A DNA stretch of 64,000 nt, taken from NCBI GenBank assembly GCA_965279475.1, contig CBDIIA010000003.1, positions 2,542,001 through 2,606,000 on the forward strand, given 5' to 3'. The stretch is from Pseudorhodoferax sp965279475 (GTDB taxonomy: Bacteria; Pseudomonadota; Gammaproteobacteria; Burkholderiales; Burkholderiaceae_C). The position numbers and the translations under genes are program-made. The notes beneath the pieces are model-generated. The model was given only the letters and a program-made list of their open reading frames with translations. It did no database searches and was not told the origin of the DNA. Positions within the stretch are counted from its first letter, which is position 1. Each line of letters opens with the position of its first letter. Shown in pieces: positions 42,835 through 54,227 of this stretch.

Positions 42835-44736
42835 CTAGACGGTTTCGATGTTCTTGCCGGCCAGGGCTTGCTGGATTCCGCGGTTCATGCGCAGCGCCGC
42901 AAAGGCCTCGGTGCCCTTGGCGAGCCCGTCGGTGGCAGCCTCGACCGCGGCGGCCTGCTCCAGCGCGCGGCTCGTCTGCGCGGCGTCGATCAGGCCTTCG
43001 ATGCGTGCGCGCTCGTCCGCCGCCAGCAGATCGCCATCGGCCTGCAGCGCGCTGCGCGTGGCGAGCACCATGCGGTCGAGGTCGACACGTGCCTCGGCCA
43101 GCGCGCGGGCCTGCATGTCGGCGCCGGCCGTCGCGAAGCTGTCCTGCAGCATCTGCGCAATCTGCGCTTCGCTCAAGCCGTACGACGGCTTGACGTCGAC
43201 ACTGGATTCGACGCCGCTCGCCTGCTCTCTGGCGCTGACCTGCAGCAGGCCATCGGCATCGACGGTGAAGGTGACCCGGATGCGCGCCGCGCCGGCCGCC
43301 ATCGGCGGAATGCCGCGCAGCTCGAAACGCGCGAGGCTGCGGCAGTCGGCCACCAGGTCGCGTTCACCCTGGACCACGTGCAACGCCAGCGCGGTCTGTC
43401 CGTCCTGGTAGGTCGTGAAGTCCTGCGCCATCGCGGTCGGAATGGTCTGGTTGCGCGGAACGATGCGTTCGACCAGGCCGCCCATGGTCTCGATGCCCAG
43501 CGACAAGGGGATCACGTCGAGCAGCAGCAGATCGGCAGCGCCTTGGTTGCCGGCCAGCTGGTTGGCCTGGATCGCGGCGCCCAGGGCGACCACCTCGTCG
43601 GGGTTCAGGTTGGTCAACGGCGCCTGGCCGAAGAAGGCCTGCACCGCGTCGCCGATCTGCGGCATGCGGGTGGAGCCGCCCACGAGCACGGTGCCTAGCA
43701 CGTCCGACGTGCCCAGCCGCGCATCGCGCAAGGCCTTGCGCACCGCCGACAGGGTGCGCGCGGTCAGGGGCGCGGTGATCTCGTCGAACTGCGCGCGCGT
43801 CACGTCCAGGCGCAGTCGTGTGCCGGTGAGCTGCGCTTCGAACACGGCCGACGGCGCCACGCTCAAGGCCTCCTTGGTCGCGCGCGCCGCGCGGTGGACC
43901 GCCACCTTGTCCGTGGCCGACTCGGCTTGCTGGCCGGTCTGGCCAAGCACCCAATCGGCCAGCAGGCGGTCGTAGTCGTCACCGCCCAGCGCGGAGTCGC
44001 CGCCGGTCGCAATGACCTCGAACACGCCCTGGCTCAGGCGCAGGATTGAGATGTCGAAGGTGCCGCCGCCCAGGTCGTACACGGCGTAGATGCCCTCGCT
44101 CGCGTTGTCCAGGCCATAGGCAATGGCGGCGGCCGTGGGCTCGTTGATCAGGCGCAGCACGTTCAGGCCCGCCAGTTGCGCGGCGTCCTTGGTCGCCTGC
44201 CGTTGCGCGTCGTCGAAATACGCGGGCACGGTGATGACCGCGCCATACAAGTCGTCGGCAAAGCTGTCCTCGGCACGGTACCGCAGCGTGGCCAGGATCT
44301 CGGCGCTCACCTCGACCGGCGACTTGGGGCCCGCCACGGTGTCCAGGCTGACCATTCCGCCAGCGCCGCCGGGCGCGCCTGCCGCAGCCGGTGCCTCGAC
44401 AAAACGGTAGGGCAAACGCCCGCGGTCGGCGATGTCCGCGAGCCCGCGCCCCATCAGCCGCTTGACGGACGCGATCGTGTTTTCGGGATCCTGCGCCATC
44501 GCATCGAGCGCTGGGTAGCCGATCTGGCGGGTCGGACCCGCGCCGTCGGCTGGGGCCAGGTAGCGCACGACCGATGGCAGGATGACGCGGCCTTGTGCAT
44601 CGGGCAGGCATTCGGCGACGCCGTTGCGCACGGCGGCCACCAGCGAGTGCGTCGTGCCGAGGTCGATGCCGACGGCGATGCGTCGCTGGTGCGGGTCGGG
44701 CGCCTGGCCCGGCTCTGAGATCTGTAGAAGCGCCAT
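42835..44736 (-). CDS. hscA: Hsp70-type chaperone HscA
   Basis: A 633-residue DnaK-like chaperone specialised in Fe-S cluster transfer. It binds the LPPVK motif of IscU and releases the cluster to target proteins with HscB help. The ATPase domain opens with GIDLGTTHSLVAAVRNG and has YDLGGGTFDISILRLSQG and VGGSTRMPQIGDAVQAFFG. The substrate domain follows from about residue 400 (LGIETMGGLVERIVPRNQTI). Length is usual. The gene lies 6 bases after hscB. Confidence 0.96.
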   Translation of the reverse strand: MALLQISEPGQAPDPHQRRIAVGIDLGTTHSLVAAVRNGVAECLPDAQGRVILPSVVRYLAPADGAGPTRQIGYPALDAMAQDPENTIASVKRLMGRGLADIADRGRLPYRFVEAPAAAGAPGGAGGMVSLDTVAGPKSPVEVSAEILATLRYRAEDSFADDLYGAVITVPAYFDDAQRQATKDAAQLAGLNVLRLINEPTAAAIAYGLDNASEGIYAVYDLGGGTFDISILRLSQGVFEVIATGGDSALGGDDYDRLLADWVLGQTGQQAESATDKVAVHRAARATKEALSVAPSAVFEAQLTGTRLRLDVTRAQFDEITAPLTARTLSAVRKALRDARLGTSDVLGTVLVGGSTRMPQIGDAVQAFFGQAPLTNLNPDEVVALGAAIQANQLAGNQGAADLLLLDVIPLSLGIETMGGLVERIVPRNQTIPTAMAQDFTTYQDGQTALALHVVQGERDLVADCRSLARFELRGIPPMAAGAARIRVTFTVDADGLLQVSAREQASGVESSVDVKPSYGLSEAQIAQMLQDSFATAGADMQARALAEARVDLDRMVLATRSALQADGDLLAADERARIEGLIDAAQTSRALEQAAAVEAATDGLAKGTEAFAALRMNRGIQQALAGKNIETV

Positions 44737-44742
44737 AGCCTG

Positions 44743-45318
44743 CTATTGTCCCTTGGCGGGGGTGCCCTTCGCAGCGACGTTGGCATCGGCCTTGGCGTCG
44801 GTAATAGCGTCGCGTTTGTCCTCGATCGCCTCGGCCATGCGCTCGACGAACATCAGCGCCCGAACCTTCTGGGCCGCTGCCGCCGGGTCCGGTGTGTCGT
44901 CCAGCAGCTGCGCGCACTGCGTCAGCAGCGTCTCGCGCTCGGCGGCGAGCTCGCGGCCCAGGTCATCGAATGCTGCGGGGCTGCGGGCTTCGTCGAGGCG
45001 CTCGTGCCACTCCATCTGCTGCATCAGGAACGCCGGCGGCATCGCCGTGTTGTGCTGTGCATCGACCTTGGCGCCGCGCAGCTCGCACAGGTAGGCGGCA
45101 CGGCGCAGCGGATCACGCAGACGCTGCCAGGCCTCGTTGATCCTGACCGACCACTGCATCGCGACGCGCTGCGCCGATGCGCCCTGCGCGGCGAATCGAT
45201 CGGGGTGCGCCTCGCGCTGCAGCACCTTCCAGCGCGACTGCAATGCCGCGCCATCCTGCGCGAAACGCTCGGGCACGTCGAACAGTTCGAAGTCGTTGGA
45301 TTGCAGGTTCATCGTCAT
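44743..45318 (-). CDS. hscB: Co-chaperone HscB
   Basis: A 191-residue J-domain protein that delivers IscU to HscA and stimulates its ATPase. The J domain opens with FELFDVPERFAQDGAALQSR and the HPD triad is in REAHPDRFAAQG. The C-terminal helical part (LMQQMEWHERLDEARSPAAF) binds IscU. The start was set at MTMNLQSND (45318) because codons further upstream lie within the terminator hairpin behind iscA. The ribosome-binding sequence is weak. Confidence 0.93.
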   Translation of the reverse strand: MTMNLQSNDFELFDVPERFAQDGAALQSRWKVLQREAHPDRFAAQGASAQRVAMQWSVRINEAWQRLRDPLRRAAYLCELRGAKVDAQHNTAMPPAFLMQQMEWHERLDEARSPAAFDDLGRELAAERETLLTQCAQLLDDTPDPAAAAQKVRALMFVERMAEAIEDKRDAITDAKADANVAAKGTPAKGQ

Positions 45319-45354
45319 GCAAGATTCGGAGTCAGGGCGAATGCCGCCGGGCAA

Positions 45355-45396
45355 CAAAAAACCGCCATCACGCAGCGTGAGCAGCGCCATGGCGGT
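45355..45396 (-). terminator. Hairpin terminator/attenuator between iscA and hscB
   Basis: On the minus strand ACCGCCAT ... ATGGCGGT forms an 8-bp stem with an inner small hairpin, followed by TTTTTTG. It would end part of the iscR-iscS-iscU-iscA transcript before hscB, lowering expression of the chaperone genes. Confidence 0.75.
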
Positions 45397-45418
45397 CTGT
45401 CCGCGGGGCGGGATCGAA

Positions 45419-45742
45419 TCAGACGCGGAAGCTCTCTCCGCAGCCGCACTTGTCGCGCTCGTTGGGGTTCTCGAAACGGAAACCTTCGTTCAGGCCTTCG
45501 CGCACGAAATCGAGCTTGGTGCCATCGATGTAGGCCAAGCTCTTCGGGTCGACCAGCACCTTGATGCCGTGGTCCTCGAACACCATGTCCTCCGGCGCAG
45601 GTTCGTCCACATACTCGAGCTTGTAGGCCAGGCCCGAACAGCCGGTGGTCTTCACGCCCAGGCGCACGCCGATGCCCTTGCCTCGCTTGGCGATGTAGCG
45701 GCTCACGTGGCGGGCCGCAGCTTCGGTCAAGGTGACGGACAT
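45419..45742 (-). CDS. iscA: Iron-sulfur assembly protein IscA
   Basis: A 107-residue A-type carrier that takes clusters from IscU to apo-proteins. The three conserved cysteines are in TTGCSGLAYKLEYVD and in KCGCGESFRV. The start is MSVTLTEAAARHVS (45742); the open frame upstream overlaps iscU and was not used. It begins 1 base after the iscU stop, in the usual isc order. Confidence 0.96.
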   Translation of the reverse strand: MSVTLTEAAARHVSRYIAKRGKGIGVRLGVKTTGCSGLAYKLEYVDEPAPEDMVFEDHGIKVLVDPKSLAYIDGTKLDFVREGLNEGFRFENPNERDKCGCGESFRV

Positions 45743-45743
45743 C

Positions 45744-46166
45744 TCAATGAACCTGTGCTTCTGCCTCAGCCTGCGTTTCCGCGACCACGTGCTTCTTGCG
45801 GTAGTCGTCGACCGCTGCCTTGATCGCGTCCTCGGCAAGGATCGAGCAATGGATCTTCACCGGCGGCAACGCCAGTTCTTCGGCGATCTGGCTGTTCTTC
45901 AGCGCAGCGGCCTGGTCGAGCGTCTTGCCCTTGACCCACTCGGTCACCAGGGACGACGATGCGATGGCCGAGCCGCAGCCATAGGTCTTGAAGCGCGCGT
46001 CTTCGATCACGCCGGTCTGCGGGTTCACCTTGATCTGCAGCTTCATCACATCGCCGCAGGCGGGCGCGCCCACCATGCCCGTACCGATCGATGCGTCACC
46101 CTTGTCGAACGAGCCCACATTGCGCGGGTTCTCATAATGGTCGACAACCTTTTCCGAATAAGCCAT
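45744..46166 (-). CDS. iscU: Iron-sulfur scaffold protein IscU
   Basis: A 140-residue scaffold on which the [2Fe-2S] cluster is built with sulfur from IscS. The cluster ligands are in GAPACGDVMKLQIKV, YGCGSAIASSSLVTEW and IHCSILAEDAIKAAV. LALPPVKIHC contains the LPPVK motif recognised by HscA. The start MAYSEKVVDHYENPRN (46166) is the conserved family start. The C-terminus extends a little beyond the E. coli protein with an acidic tail. Confidence 0.97.
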   Translation of the reverse strand: MAYSEKVVDHYENPRNVGSFDKGDASIGTGMVGAPACGDVMKLQIKVNPQTGVIEDARFKTYGCGSAIASSSLVTEWVKGKTLDQAAALKNSQIAEELALPPVKIHCSILAEDAIKAAVDDYRKKHVVAETQAEAEAQVH

Positions 46167-46233
46167 GGTATTTACCTTTTCCGTCTGTCCAGGCGGCGCC
46201 CGCAGGCACCGCCACCCGTGAAACAAGCCAGGG

Positions 46234-47454
46234 TCAGTGCGCCGTCCACTGGATGGTGCTGATGTCGATGCCGTCCTGGTGCATTTCCCACAAGGGGCTC
46301 AGGTCGCGCAGCTTGGCAACGTTGTGCTTGATGGTCTCGACCGCGTAATCGATTTCCGCCTCCGTGGTCCAGCGGCCGATCGTCATACGCAGGCTGCTGT
46401 GGGCCAGCTCGTCGCTGCGGCCCAGGGCGCGCAGCACATAACTCGGCTCCAGGCTGGCCGACGTGCACGCCGAACCGCTCGATACCGCCAGCCCCTTGAT
46501 GCCCATGATCAGCGACTCGCCTTCGACGAAGTTGAAGCTCATGTTCAGGTTGTGCGGCACCCGCTTGTCGACGTGCCCGTTGATGAACACCTGCTCGACA
46601 TCCTTCAGCCCGTTGACCATGCGGTCGTGCAAGGCCTTGATGCGCAGGTTCTCGGTGGCCATCTCTTCCTTGGCGATGCGGTAGGCCTCGCCCATGCCGA
46701 CGATCTGGTGCGTGGGCAAGGTGCCCGAGCGCATGCCGCGTTCGTGTCCGCCGCCATGCATCTGCGCTTCGATGCGGATGCGCGGCTTGCGGCGCACGAA
46801 CAGCGCGCCGATGCCTTTGGGGCCGTAGGTCTTGTGCGAAGTCAGGCTCATCAGGTCGACCTTCAGCGCGCCGAGGTCGATGTCGACCCTGCCCGTCGCC
46901 TGCGCCGCGTCCACATGGAACACCACGCCTTTGGACCGGCAGATCTCTCCGATCGCCGCGATGTCCTGGATCACACCAATCTCGTTGTTCACGAACATCA
47001 CGCTCGCGAGAATGGTGTCGGGGCGGATCGCCCCAACGAACGCCTCGAGATCCAGCAGCCCGTCGGGTTGCACGTCGAGATAGGTCACCTCGAAGCCCTG
47101 GCGCTCCAGTTCACGGCAGGTGTCGAGCACCGCCTTGTGCTCGGTCTTCACCGTGATGATGTGGCGGCCCTTGCCCTTGTAGAAGTTGGCTGCGCCCTTG
47201 AGTGCGAGGTTGTTCGACTCGGTTGCGCCCGACGTCCAGACGATCTCGCGCGGATCGGCGCCCACCAGCGCGGCCACCTGCTCACGCGCCTTCTCGACAG
47301 CAGCCTCGGCCTCCCAGCCCCATGCATGGCTGCGCGAAGCCGGGTTGCCGAAATGCTGTCGGAGCCAAGGAATCATCGCGTCGACCACCCGCTCGTCGCA
47401 GGGATTGGTCGCGCTGTAGTCCATGTAGATCGGGAAATGGGGAGTGGTGTCCAT
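46234..47454 (-). CDS. iscS: Cysteine desulfurase IscS
   Basis: A 406-residue PLP enzyme that removes sulfur from cysteine for Fe-S cluster and tRNA thiolation. The PLP lysine is in LTSHKTYGPKGIGALFV, and the mobile active-site cysteine is in SSGSACTSASLEPSYVLRAL. The N-terminus IYMDYSATNPCDERVVDAMI is conserved. The gene sits between iscR and iscU in the standard order. Confidence 0.97.
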   Translation of the reverse strand: MDTTPHFPIYMDYSATNPCDERVVDAMIPWLRQHFGNPASRSHAWGWEAEAAVEKAREQVAALVGADPREIVWTSGATESNNLALKGAANFYKGKGRHIITVKTEHKAVLDTCRELERQGFEVTYLDVQPDGLLDLEAFVGAIRPDTILASVMFVNNEIGVIQDIAAIGEICRSKGVVFHVDAAQATGRVDIDLGALKVDLMSLTSHKTYGPKGIGALFVRRKPRIRIEAQMHGGGHERGMRSGTLPTHQIVGMGEAYRIAKEEMATENLRIKALHDRMVNGLKDVEQVFINGHVDKRVPHNLNMSFNFVEGESLIMGIKGLAVSSGSACTSASLEPSYVLRALGRSDELAHSSLRMTIGRWTTEAEIDYAVETIKHNVAKLRDLSPLWEMHQDGIDISTIQWTAH

Positions 47455-47513
47455 TGGCTAGCTTTCGGTCACGGCTGGCTCGTCATCACGGCAACGTTGC
47501 GAGTTTCAGAGGA

Positions 47514-48050
47514 TCAGGACTTGGCAAACGCATTGCCCAGCGCGAACACCGAGTTCGGCGCATTGATGCGAATGGGCTTGACGACGGGCGTGCTGGAAAT
47601 CGCACGCTTGATCATGGGTTTGTTCTCCACCTGCACGCCCTTGGCCAATTGCTCGTCCACCAGCTTCTGCAGGCTCACCGAGTCCAGGAACTCCACCATG
47701 CGGGCGTTCAGCGCGGCCCACAGCTCGTGGGTCATGCAGCGGCCCGCTTCACCCAGGCAGTTTTCCTTGCCAGCGCAATGCGTGGCATCGATCGGCTCGT
47801 CGACCGACACGATGATGTCGGCCACTGTGATCTCGGACGCCTTGCGGCCCAGGGTGTAACCGCCGCCGGGGCCACGGGTGGATTCGACGAGATCGTGCCG
47901 GCGCAGCTTGCCGAACAACTGTTCGAGGTAAGACAGGGAAATCTGCTGGCGCTGGCTGATGGCCGCCAGCGTCACCGGGCCATTGTTCTGGCGCAAAGCC
48001 AGGTCGATCATGGCTGTGACCGCAAAGCGGCCTTTCGTTGTGAGACGCAT
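47514..48050 (-). CDS. iscR: Iron-sulfur-dependent transcription regulator IscR
   Basis: A 178-residue Rrf2-family regulator, the master sensor of Fe-S status. The winged HTH is at the N-terminus (MRLTTKGRFAVTAMIDLALR). The [2Fe-2S] ligands are in CAGKENCLGEAGRCMTHELW (three cysteines and a histidine). As the holo-protein it represses its own operon through type 1 boxes; one lies upstream at 48194-48218. The C-terminal 45 residues form a variable tail. Confidence 0.95.
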   Translation of the reverse strand: MRLTTKGRFAVTAMIDLALRQNNGPVTLAAISQRQQISLSYLEQLFGKLRRHDLVESTRGPGGGYTLGRKASEITVADIIVSVDEPIDATHCAGKENCLGEAGRCMTHELWAALNARMVEFLDSVSLQKLVDEQLAKGVQVENKPMIKRAISSTPVVKPIRINAPNSVFALGNAFAKS

Positions 48051-48193
48051 CGCAAGCTCCTTATGTTCGCTTGACCTACCGTTGATGCCGAAGGCGGTCT
48101 TCTGAACCGCACGGCGCGCTTTCCACCTGATCTCAACCGTTAGACTGGGTCAGCGGCTTGAGCCCTCAACTGTTGGTTTTGTTGATGAGTTCT

Positions 48194-48219
48194 GTTCTTG
48201 ATGAATTGACTCAAGTATA
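48194..48219 (-). promoter_or_regulatory. isc operon promoter with IscR type 1 box
   Basis: On the minus strand a TATACT -10 box (48219-48214) overlaps ATACTTGAGTCAATTCATCA with the continuation AGAAC. This matches about 19 of 25 positions of the E. coli type 1 IscR consensus (ATASYYGACTRWWWYAGTCRRSTAT). The box covers the -10 element, as expected for repression by holo-IscR. The wider region 48051-48370 (320 bases) between iscR and uvrB holds no other gene that I can see. Confidence 0.65.
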
Positions 48220-48370
48220 GCACAAATCCCAAGTGAATTTGTCGGATTACTATACCGCCCAGTCACGATTTCATCTGTCGGGTATATGGGGGCGTTGTCC
48301 GGTGAACGCAAGAGACGTGCCCCCCAGCGCTGCCGCAATCGCAACGGCACGCATGCGCGGCCCACGTTAC

Positions 48371-50473
<2,103 letters not shown>

Positions 50474-50610
50474 CTGTGCAATCCGATCGTGGATAAGGTA
50501 ACGCTTAAAATTGGTGCATGGCCGTGGCCGCTGCCCTTCGATGGGCCCATCCGATAGGCTACCGCAGCTCGGCCGTCCCTGCACCCGACAACCCTTTTCA
50601 GGAATCCCTC

Positions 50611-51807
50611 ATGTCTTTGTTCACTGCCGTCGAGATGGCACCGCGCGACCCGATCCTGGGCCTCAACGAACAATTTGCCGCCGACACCAACCCGTCCAAG
50701 GTCAACCTCGGCGTGGGCGTCTACTACGACGACAACGGCAAGCTGCCCCTGCTGCAGTGCGTGCAGGCCGCCGAAAAAGCCATGATGGAAGCGCCCAAGG
50801 CGCGGGGCTACCTGCCCATCGACGGCATCGTCGCCTATGACAACGCCGTGAAGAACCTGGTATTTGGGGCCGACAGCGAGCCCGTCAAGAGCGGCCGTGT
50901 CGCAACAGTGCAGGGCCTGGGCGGCACCGGCGGCCTGAAGATCGGCGCCGACTTCCTGAAGCACCTGAACCCCAACGCCAAGGTGCTGATCAGCGACCCG
51001 AGCTGGGAGAACCACCGCGCCCTCTTCATGCAGGCTGGCTTCGTCGTCGAGACCTACGCCTACTACGACGCGGCCAAGCGCGGCGTCAACTTCGAAGGCA
51101 TGCTGGCCGACCTGAACGCGGCCGCGCCCGGCACCATCGCGGTGCTGCACGCCTGCTGCCACAACCCAACCGGCTACGACATCACGCCCGCCCAGTGGGA
51201 CCAGGTGATCGCGGTCGTGAAGAGCCGCAACCTCGTACCCTTCCTCGACATGGCCTACCAGGGCTTCGGCCAGGGCATCACCGAAGACGGCATCGCCGTC
51301 GCCAAATGCGTGGCCGCCGGCCTGAGCTTCTTCGTGTCGACCTCGTTCAGCAAGAGCTTCAGCCTCTACGGCGAACGTGTCGGCGCCCTGAGCGTGCTGT
51401 GCGACAGCAAGGATGAAGCCGCCCGCGTGCTGAGCCAGCTGAAGATCATGATCCGCACCAACTACAGCAACCCGCCCACGCATGGCGGCTCGGTGGTGGC
51501 GGCCGTGCTCAACACGCCCGAGCTGCGCGCGCTGTGGGAGCAGGAACTCGCCGGCATGCGCGTGCGCATTAAGCAGATGCGCAGCGCTCTGGTCGACAAA
51601 CTCGCCTCCGCCGGCGTCAAGCAGGACATGGGCTTCATCACCAGCCAGGTCGGCATGTTCAGCTACTCGGGCCTGACCAAGGACCAGATGGTGCGCCTGC
51701 GCAACGAATTCGGCGTCTACGGCACCGACACGGGCCGCATGTGCGTGGCCGCGCTGAACAGCAAGAACATCGACTACGTCTGCGCGTCGATCGCCAAGGT
51801 GGTCTAG
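50611..51807 (+). CDS. Aromatic amino acid / aspartate aminotransferase
   Basis: A 398-residue class I PLP aminotransferase of the AspC/TyrB type. The PLP lysine lies in STSFSKSFSLYGERVGALSV; the conserved HACCHNPTGYDITPAQW and the C-terminal arginine in DTGRMCVAALN are present. The homodimer moves amino groups between glutamate and aspartate or aromatic amino acids. The start MSLFTAVEMAPRDPIL is the family start; the open frame reaches 50518. Whether it is TyrB or AspC cannot be decided by eye. The 3' gap of about 135 bases to the next gene holds a rightward-complementary stretch but no clear terminator. Confidence 0.93.
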   Translation: MSLFTAVEMAPRDPILGLNEQFAADTNPSKVNLGVGVYYDDNGKLPLLQCVQAAEKAMMEAPKARGYLPIDGIVAYDNAVKNLVFGADSEPVKSGRVATVQGLGGTGGLKIGADFLKHLNPNAKVLISDPSWENHRALFMQAGFVVETYAYYDAAKRGVNFEGMLADLNAAAPGTIAVLHACCHNPTGYDITPAQWDQVIAVVKSRNLVPFLDMAYQGFGQGITEDGIAVAKCVAAGLSFFVSTSFSKSFSLYGERVGALSVLCDSKDEAARVLSQLKIMIRTNYSNPPTHGGSVVAAVLNTPELRALWEQELAGMRVRIKQMRSALVDKLASAGVKQDMGFITSQVGMFSYSGLTKDQMVRLRNEFGVYGTDTGRMCVAALNSKNIDYVCASIAKVV

Positions 51808-51942
51808 AAGCCAGAGGCTTCAAAGATCGTGCAGATTCCGTCGCGAGCGCGCCGAGGTCAGGTCGAGCAACGGAGCCGTACACCCGTACGGCGAGTAGCA
51901 CAGACCTGAGATCGACGGGCGCAGCAGGAAGATGCCCGGTCT

Positions 51943-53172
51943 TCAGGAGAAGAACCAGTAGCAGACGCAGATCGCGGCCACCACGCCGGCCGCGTCGGCC
52001 AGCAGCGCGCACGCCACCGCGTGCCGCGCGCGCTGGATGCCCACCGCGCCGAAGTACACGGCCAGCACGTAGAACGTCGTCTCGGTGCTGCCCTGGATCG
52101 TGGCCGCCACCAGCGCGGGAAAACTGTCCACCCCCTGCGTCCTCATCGTCTCGATCAGCATCGCACGCGCCGCGCTGCCCGAAAACGGCTTGACCAGCGC
52201 GGTCGGCAACGCGTCGACAAAGCGGTTGTCCCAGCCGGCCCGGTCGACCAGCCAGCGCAGGCCCTCGAGCACCAGCTCCAATGCGCCCGAGGCGCGCAGC
52301 ACCCCCACGGCACAGAGCATCGCCACGAGGTAGGGCAGCAGACTGCGCGCCACGTCGAAACCCTCCTTCGCCCCTTCCACGAAACATTCGTAGACCGGGA
52401 TGCGGCGCAGCGCGCCGGCCGCCAGGAACACCAGCACCAGCACGAACAGCGTCAGATTTCCCAGCAGGGACGACAGCCCCGCCAGCGCGGCGGCGGACAG
52501 GCTGGCCAGCAGCGCGATGAATCCCGCCAGCAGCAGCGCACCCGGCACCAGATAAGCCAGCACCACCCGGTCCCACAGCCGCAGCCGCTGGGCCACCGCC
52601 ACCGTCAGCAGGCCGACCAGGGTCGACACCGTCGTCGCCAGCAGGATCGGCAGGAACACCAGCGTCGGATCGTGCGCACCCTGCTGCGCGCGGTACATGA
52701 ATATGCTGACCGGCAGCAACGTCAGCGACGACGCATTCAGCACCAGGAACAGGATCTGCGCGTTGCTGGCGACCTTGGGTTCGGTGTTCAGTTCCTGCAG
52801 TGCACGCATCGCCTTCAGCCCGATCGGCGTGGCAGCGTTGTCCAGCCCCAGCGCGTTGGCGGCGAAGTTCAGTGTGATCAGGCCCAGCGCCGGGTGGCCG
52901 GCCGGCACCCCCGGCATCAGCTTGCCGAGCAAGGGCCCCAGCAGGCGGGCCAGCCAGCCCACCAGGCCGGCCTGCTCGGCGATGCGCAGAAAACCCAGCC
53001 ACAAGGTCAGCGTGCCGAACAGCAGCACCATTACCTCGACCGCCAGCCGCGCCATCGCGAACAGCGCCTCGACCATCGCCGCGAAGACCGTGGCGTCGCC
53101 GCCCAACAGCCAGCGCGCAAACGCGCAGGCCGCCGCCGCGGCGAAGAAGCCCAGCCACAGGCCGTTCAGCAT
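51943..53172 (-). CDS. SpmA-SpmB fusion, nucleoside-recognition (Gate) membrane protein
   Basis: A 409-residue inner membrane protein. The first half matches SpmA (FAANALGLDNAATPIGLKAM) and the second SpmB (GSTETTFYVLAVYFGAVGIQ). Each half holds several membrane helices (TLTLWLGFLRIAEQAGLVGW; NLTLFVLVLVFLAAGALRRI). In Bacillus the two separate proteins function in spore core dehydration; in non-sporeformers the fused form is probably a transporter of unknown substrate. The start MLNGLWLGFF was chosen over an open frame to 53328. Confidence 0.82.
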   Translation of the reverse strand: MLNGLWLGFFAAAAACAFARWLLGGDATVFAAMVEALFAMARLAVEVMVLLFGTLTLWLGFLRIAEQAGLVGWLARLLGPLLGKLMPGVPAGHPALGLITLNFAANALGLDNAATPIGLKAMRALQELNTEPKVASNAQILFLVLNASSLTLLPVSIFMYRAQQGAHDPTLVFLPILLATTVSTLVGLLTVAVAQRLRLWDRVVLAYLVPGALLLAGFIALLASLSAAALAGLSSLLGNLTLFVLVLVFLAAGALRRIPVYECFVEGAKEGFDVARSLLPYLVAMLCAVGVLRASGALELVLEGLRWLVDRAGWDNRFVDALPTALVKPFSGSAARAMLIETMRTQGVDSFPALVAATIQGSTETTFYVLAVYFGAVGIQRARHAVACALLADAAGVVAAICVCYWFFS

Positions 53173-53390
53173 CGGCCACCGGCCGGCGGGCAGTTCGGTC
53201 GGGCCGTGCAGGCGGCCATCGTGGGATGCGGCGTCATGGGAAGGGTGCGGCGAGTGTAGACGGCCAGCCGGCCGCCCGCGCCCGAAAACGATGGCCTGCA
53301 GGCTGTCCATGGATGCGGTCCATTCCACCTAAAGCTCTATAGCTCTACAGCCATTGACGATGCCACGGGTTAACCCTAGACTGGCCCACC

Positions 53391-54176
53391 ATGGCGTCTC
53401 CCCTCCCCTCCCCGATCGTGGTGCGTTACCAGGCCGCGGCCGCGAACCTGCCCAAGCATGCGCGGCTGCGCGAAGCCGTGGTCGCGGCGGTCGAATCGGG
53501 TGAACTGCCGCTGGGCACCAAGATGGCCGGCGAGCGTGAGCTGAGCGCAGCCCTGGGCCTGAGCCTCGGCACCACGCAGAAGGCACTGGTGCGGCTGATG
53601 GACGAAGGTTTCCTGGTCCGGCGCCAGGGCCACGGCACCTTCGTCGGCAGCGTGCGCAAGCCGATTGCCGGCTCCTGGCACTTCCGCTTCCTGCCGCCGG
53701 ACGGCGGGCCCGAACTGCCGGTGTTCGCCACCATCCTCGAGCGCCGCCTCGTGACCGACGAAGGCCCGTGGACCACCGCACTCGGCGCGGACGACAAGGG
53801 TTATGTGATGGTGCGCCGTGCGCTCGACATCGGCGGCAAGTTCACCTGCTGCAGCGACCTCTACCTGCCGGCCAGCCGCTTCGCCCGGCTGCAGCGCATG
53901 GCCGCGAAGCGCCTGACCGACACCAACCTCAAGAGCCTGCTGGCCTCCGATTTCTCCGCGCCGACGCTGCAGTCCGACGGACTGGCCCAGGTCGCGCCGA
54001 TCGAGGCTGCGGATGCCGCCGTGCTCGGCGTGCGTGCGGGGGTGGTCGGCCTGCAGGTCACCATCGTCGGCCGCAGCTTCGGCCGTGTGCCGATCACCTT
54101 CCAGCGCATGGTCGTGCCGCCCACGCGCTACGGCCTGAAGCTCGACTTCAACCCGCCCGATGCGCCGGCCGGCTGA
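53391..54176 (+). CDS. GntR-family regulator (HutC/UTRA type)
   Basis: A 261-residue DNA-binding protein. The N-terminal winged HTH (residues about 20-88) shows GTKMAGERELSAALGLSLGT and QKALVRLMDEGFLVRRQGHG. The C-terminal ligand-binding domain resembles UTRA (VMVRRALDIGGKFTCCSDLY; LQVTIVGRSFGRVPITFQRM). It precedes the DUF3604 hydrolase and Bug receptor genes in the same direction and probably controls them in response to a small carboxylate-like metabolite. This pairing is inferred from neighbourhood. Confidence 0.85.
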   Translation: MASPLPSPIVVRYQAAAANLPKHARLREAVVAAVESGELPLGTKMAGERELSAALGLSLGTTQKALVRLMDEGFLVRRQGHGTFVGSVRKPIAGSWHFRFLPPDGGPELPVFATILERRLVTDEGPWTTALGADDKGYVMVRRALDIGGKFTCCSDLYLPASRFARLQRMAAKRLTDTNLKSLLASDFSAPTLQSDGLAQVAPIEAADAAVLGVRAGVVGLQVTIVGRSFGRVPITFQRMVVPPTRYGLKLDFNPPDAPAG

Positions 54177-54227
54177 CACCCGCCGCCGGCAGCACCCCCA
54201 CCACGCAACGCTCCACGACAACGCCCC

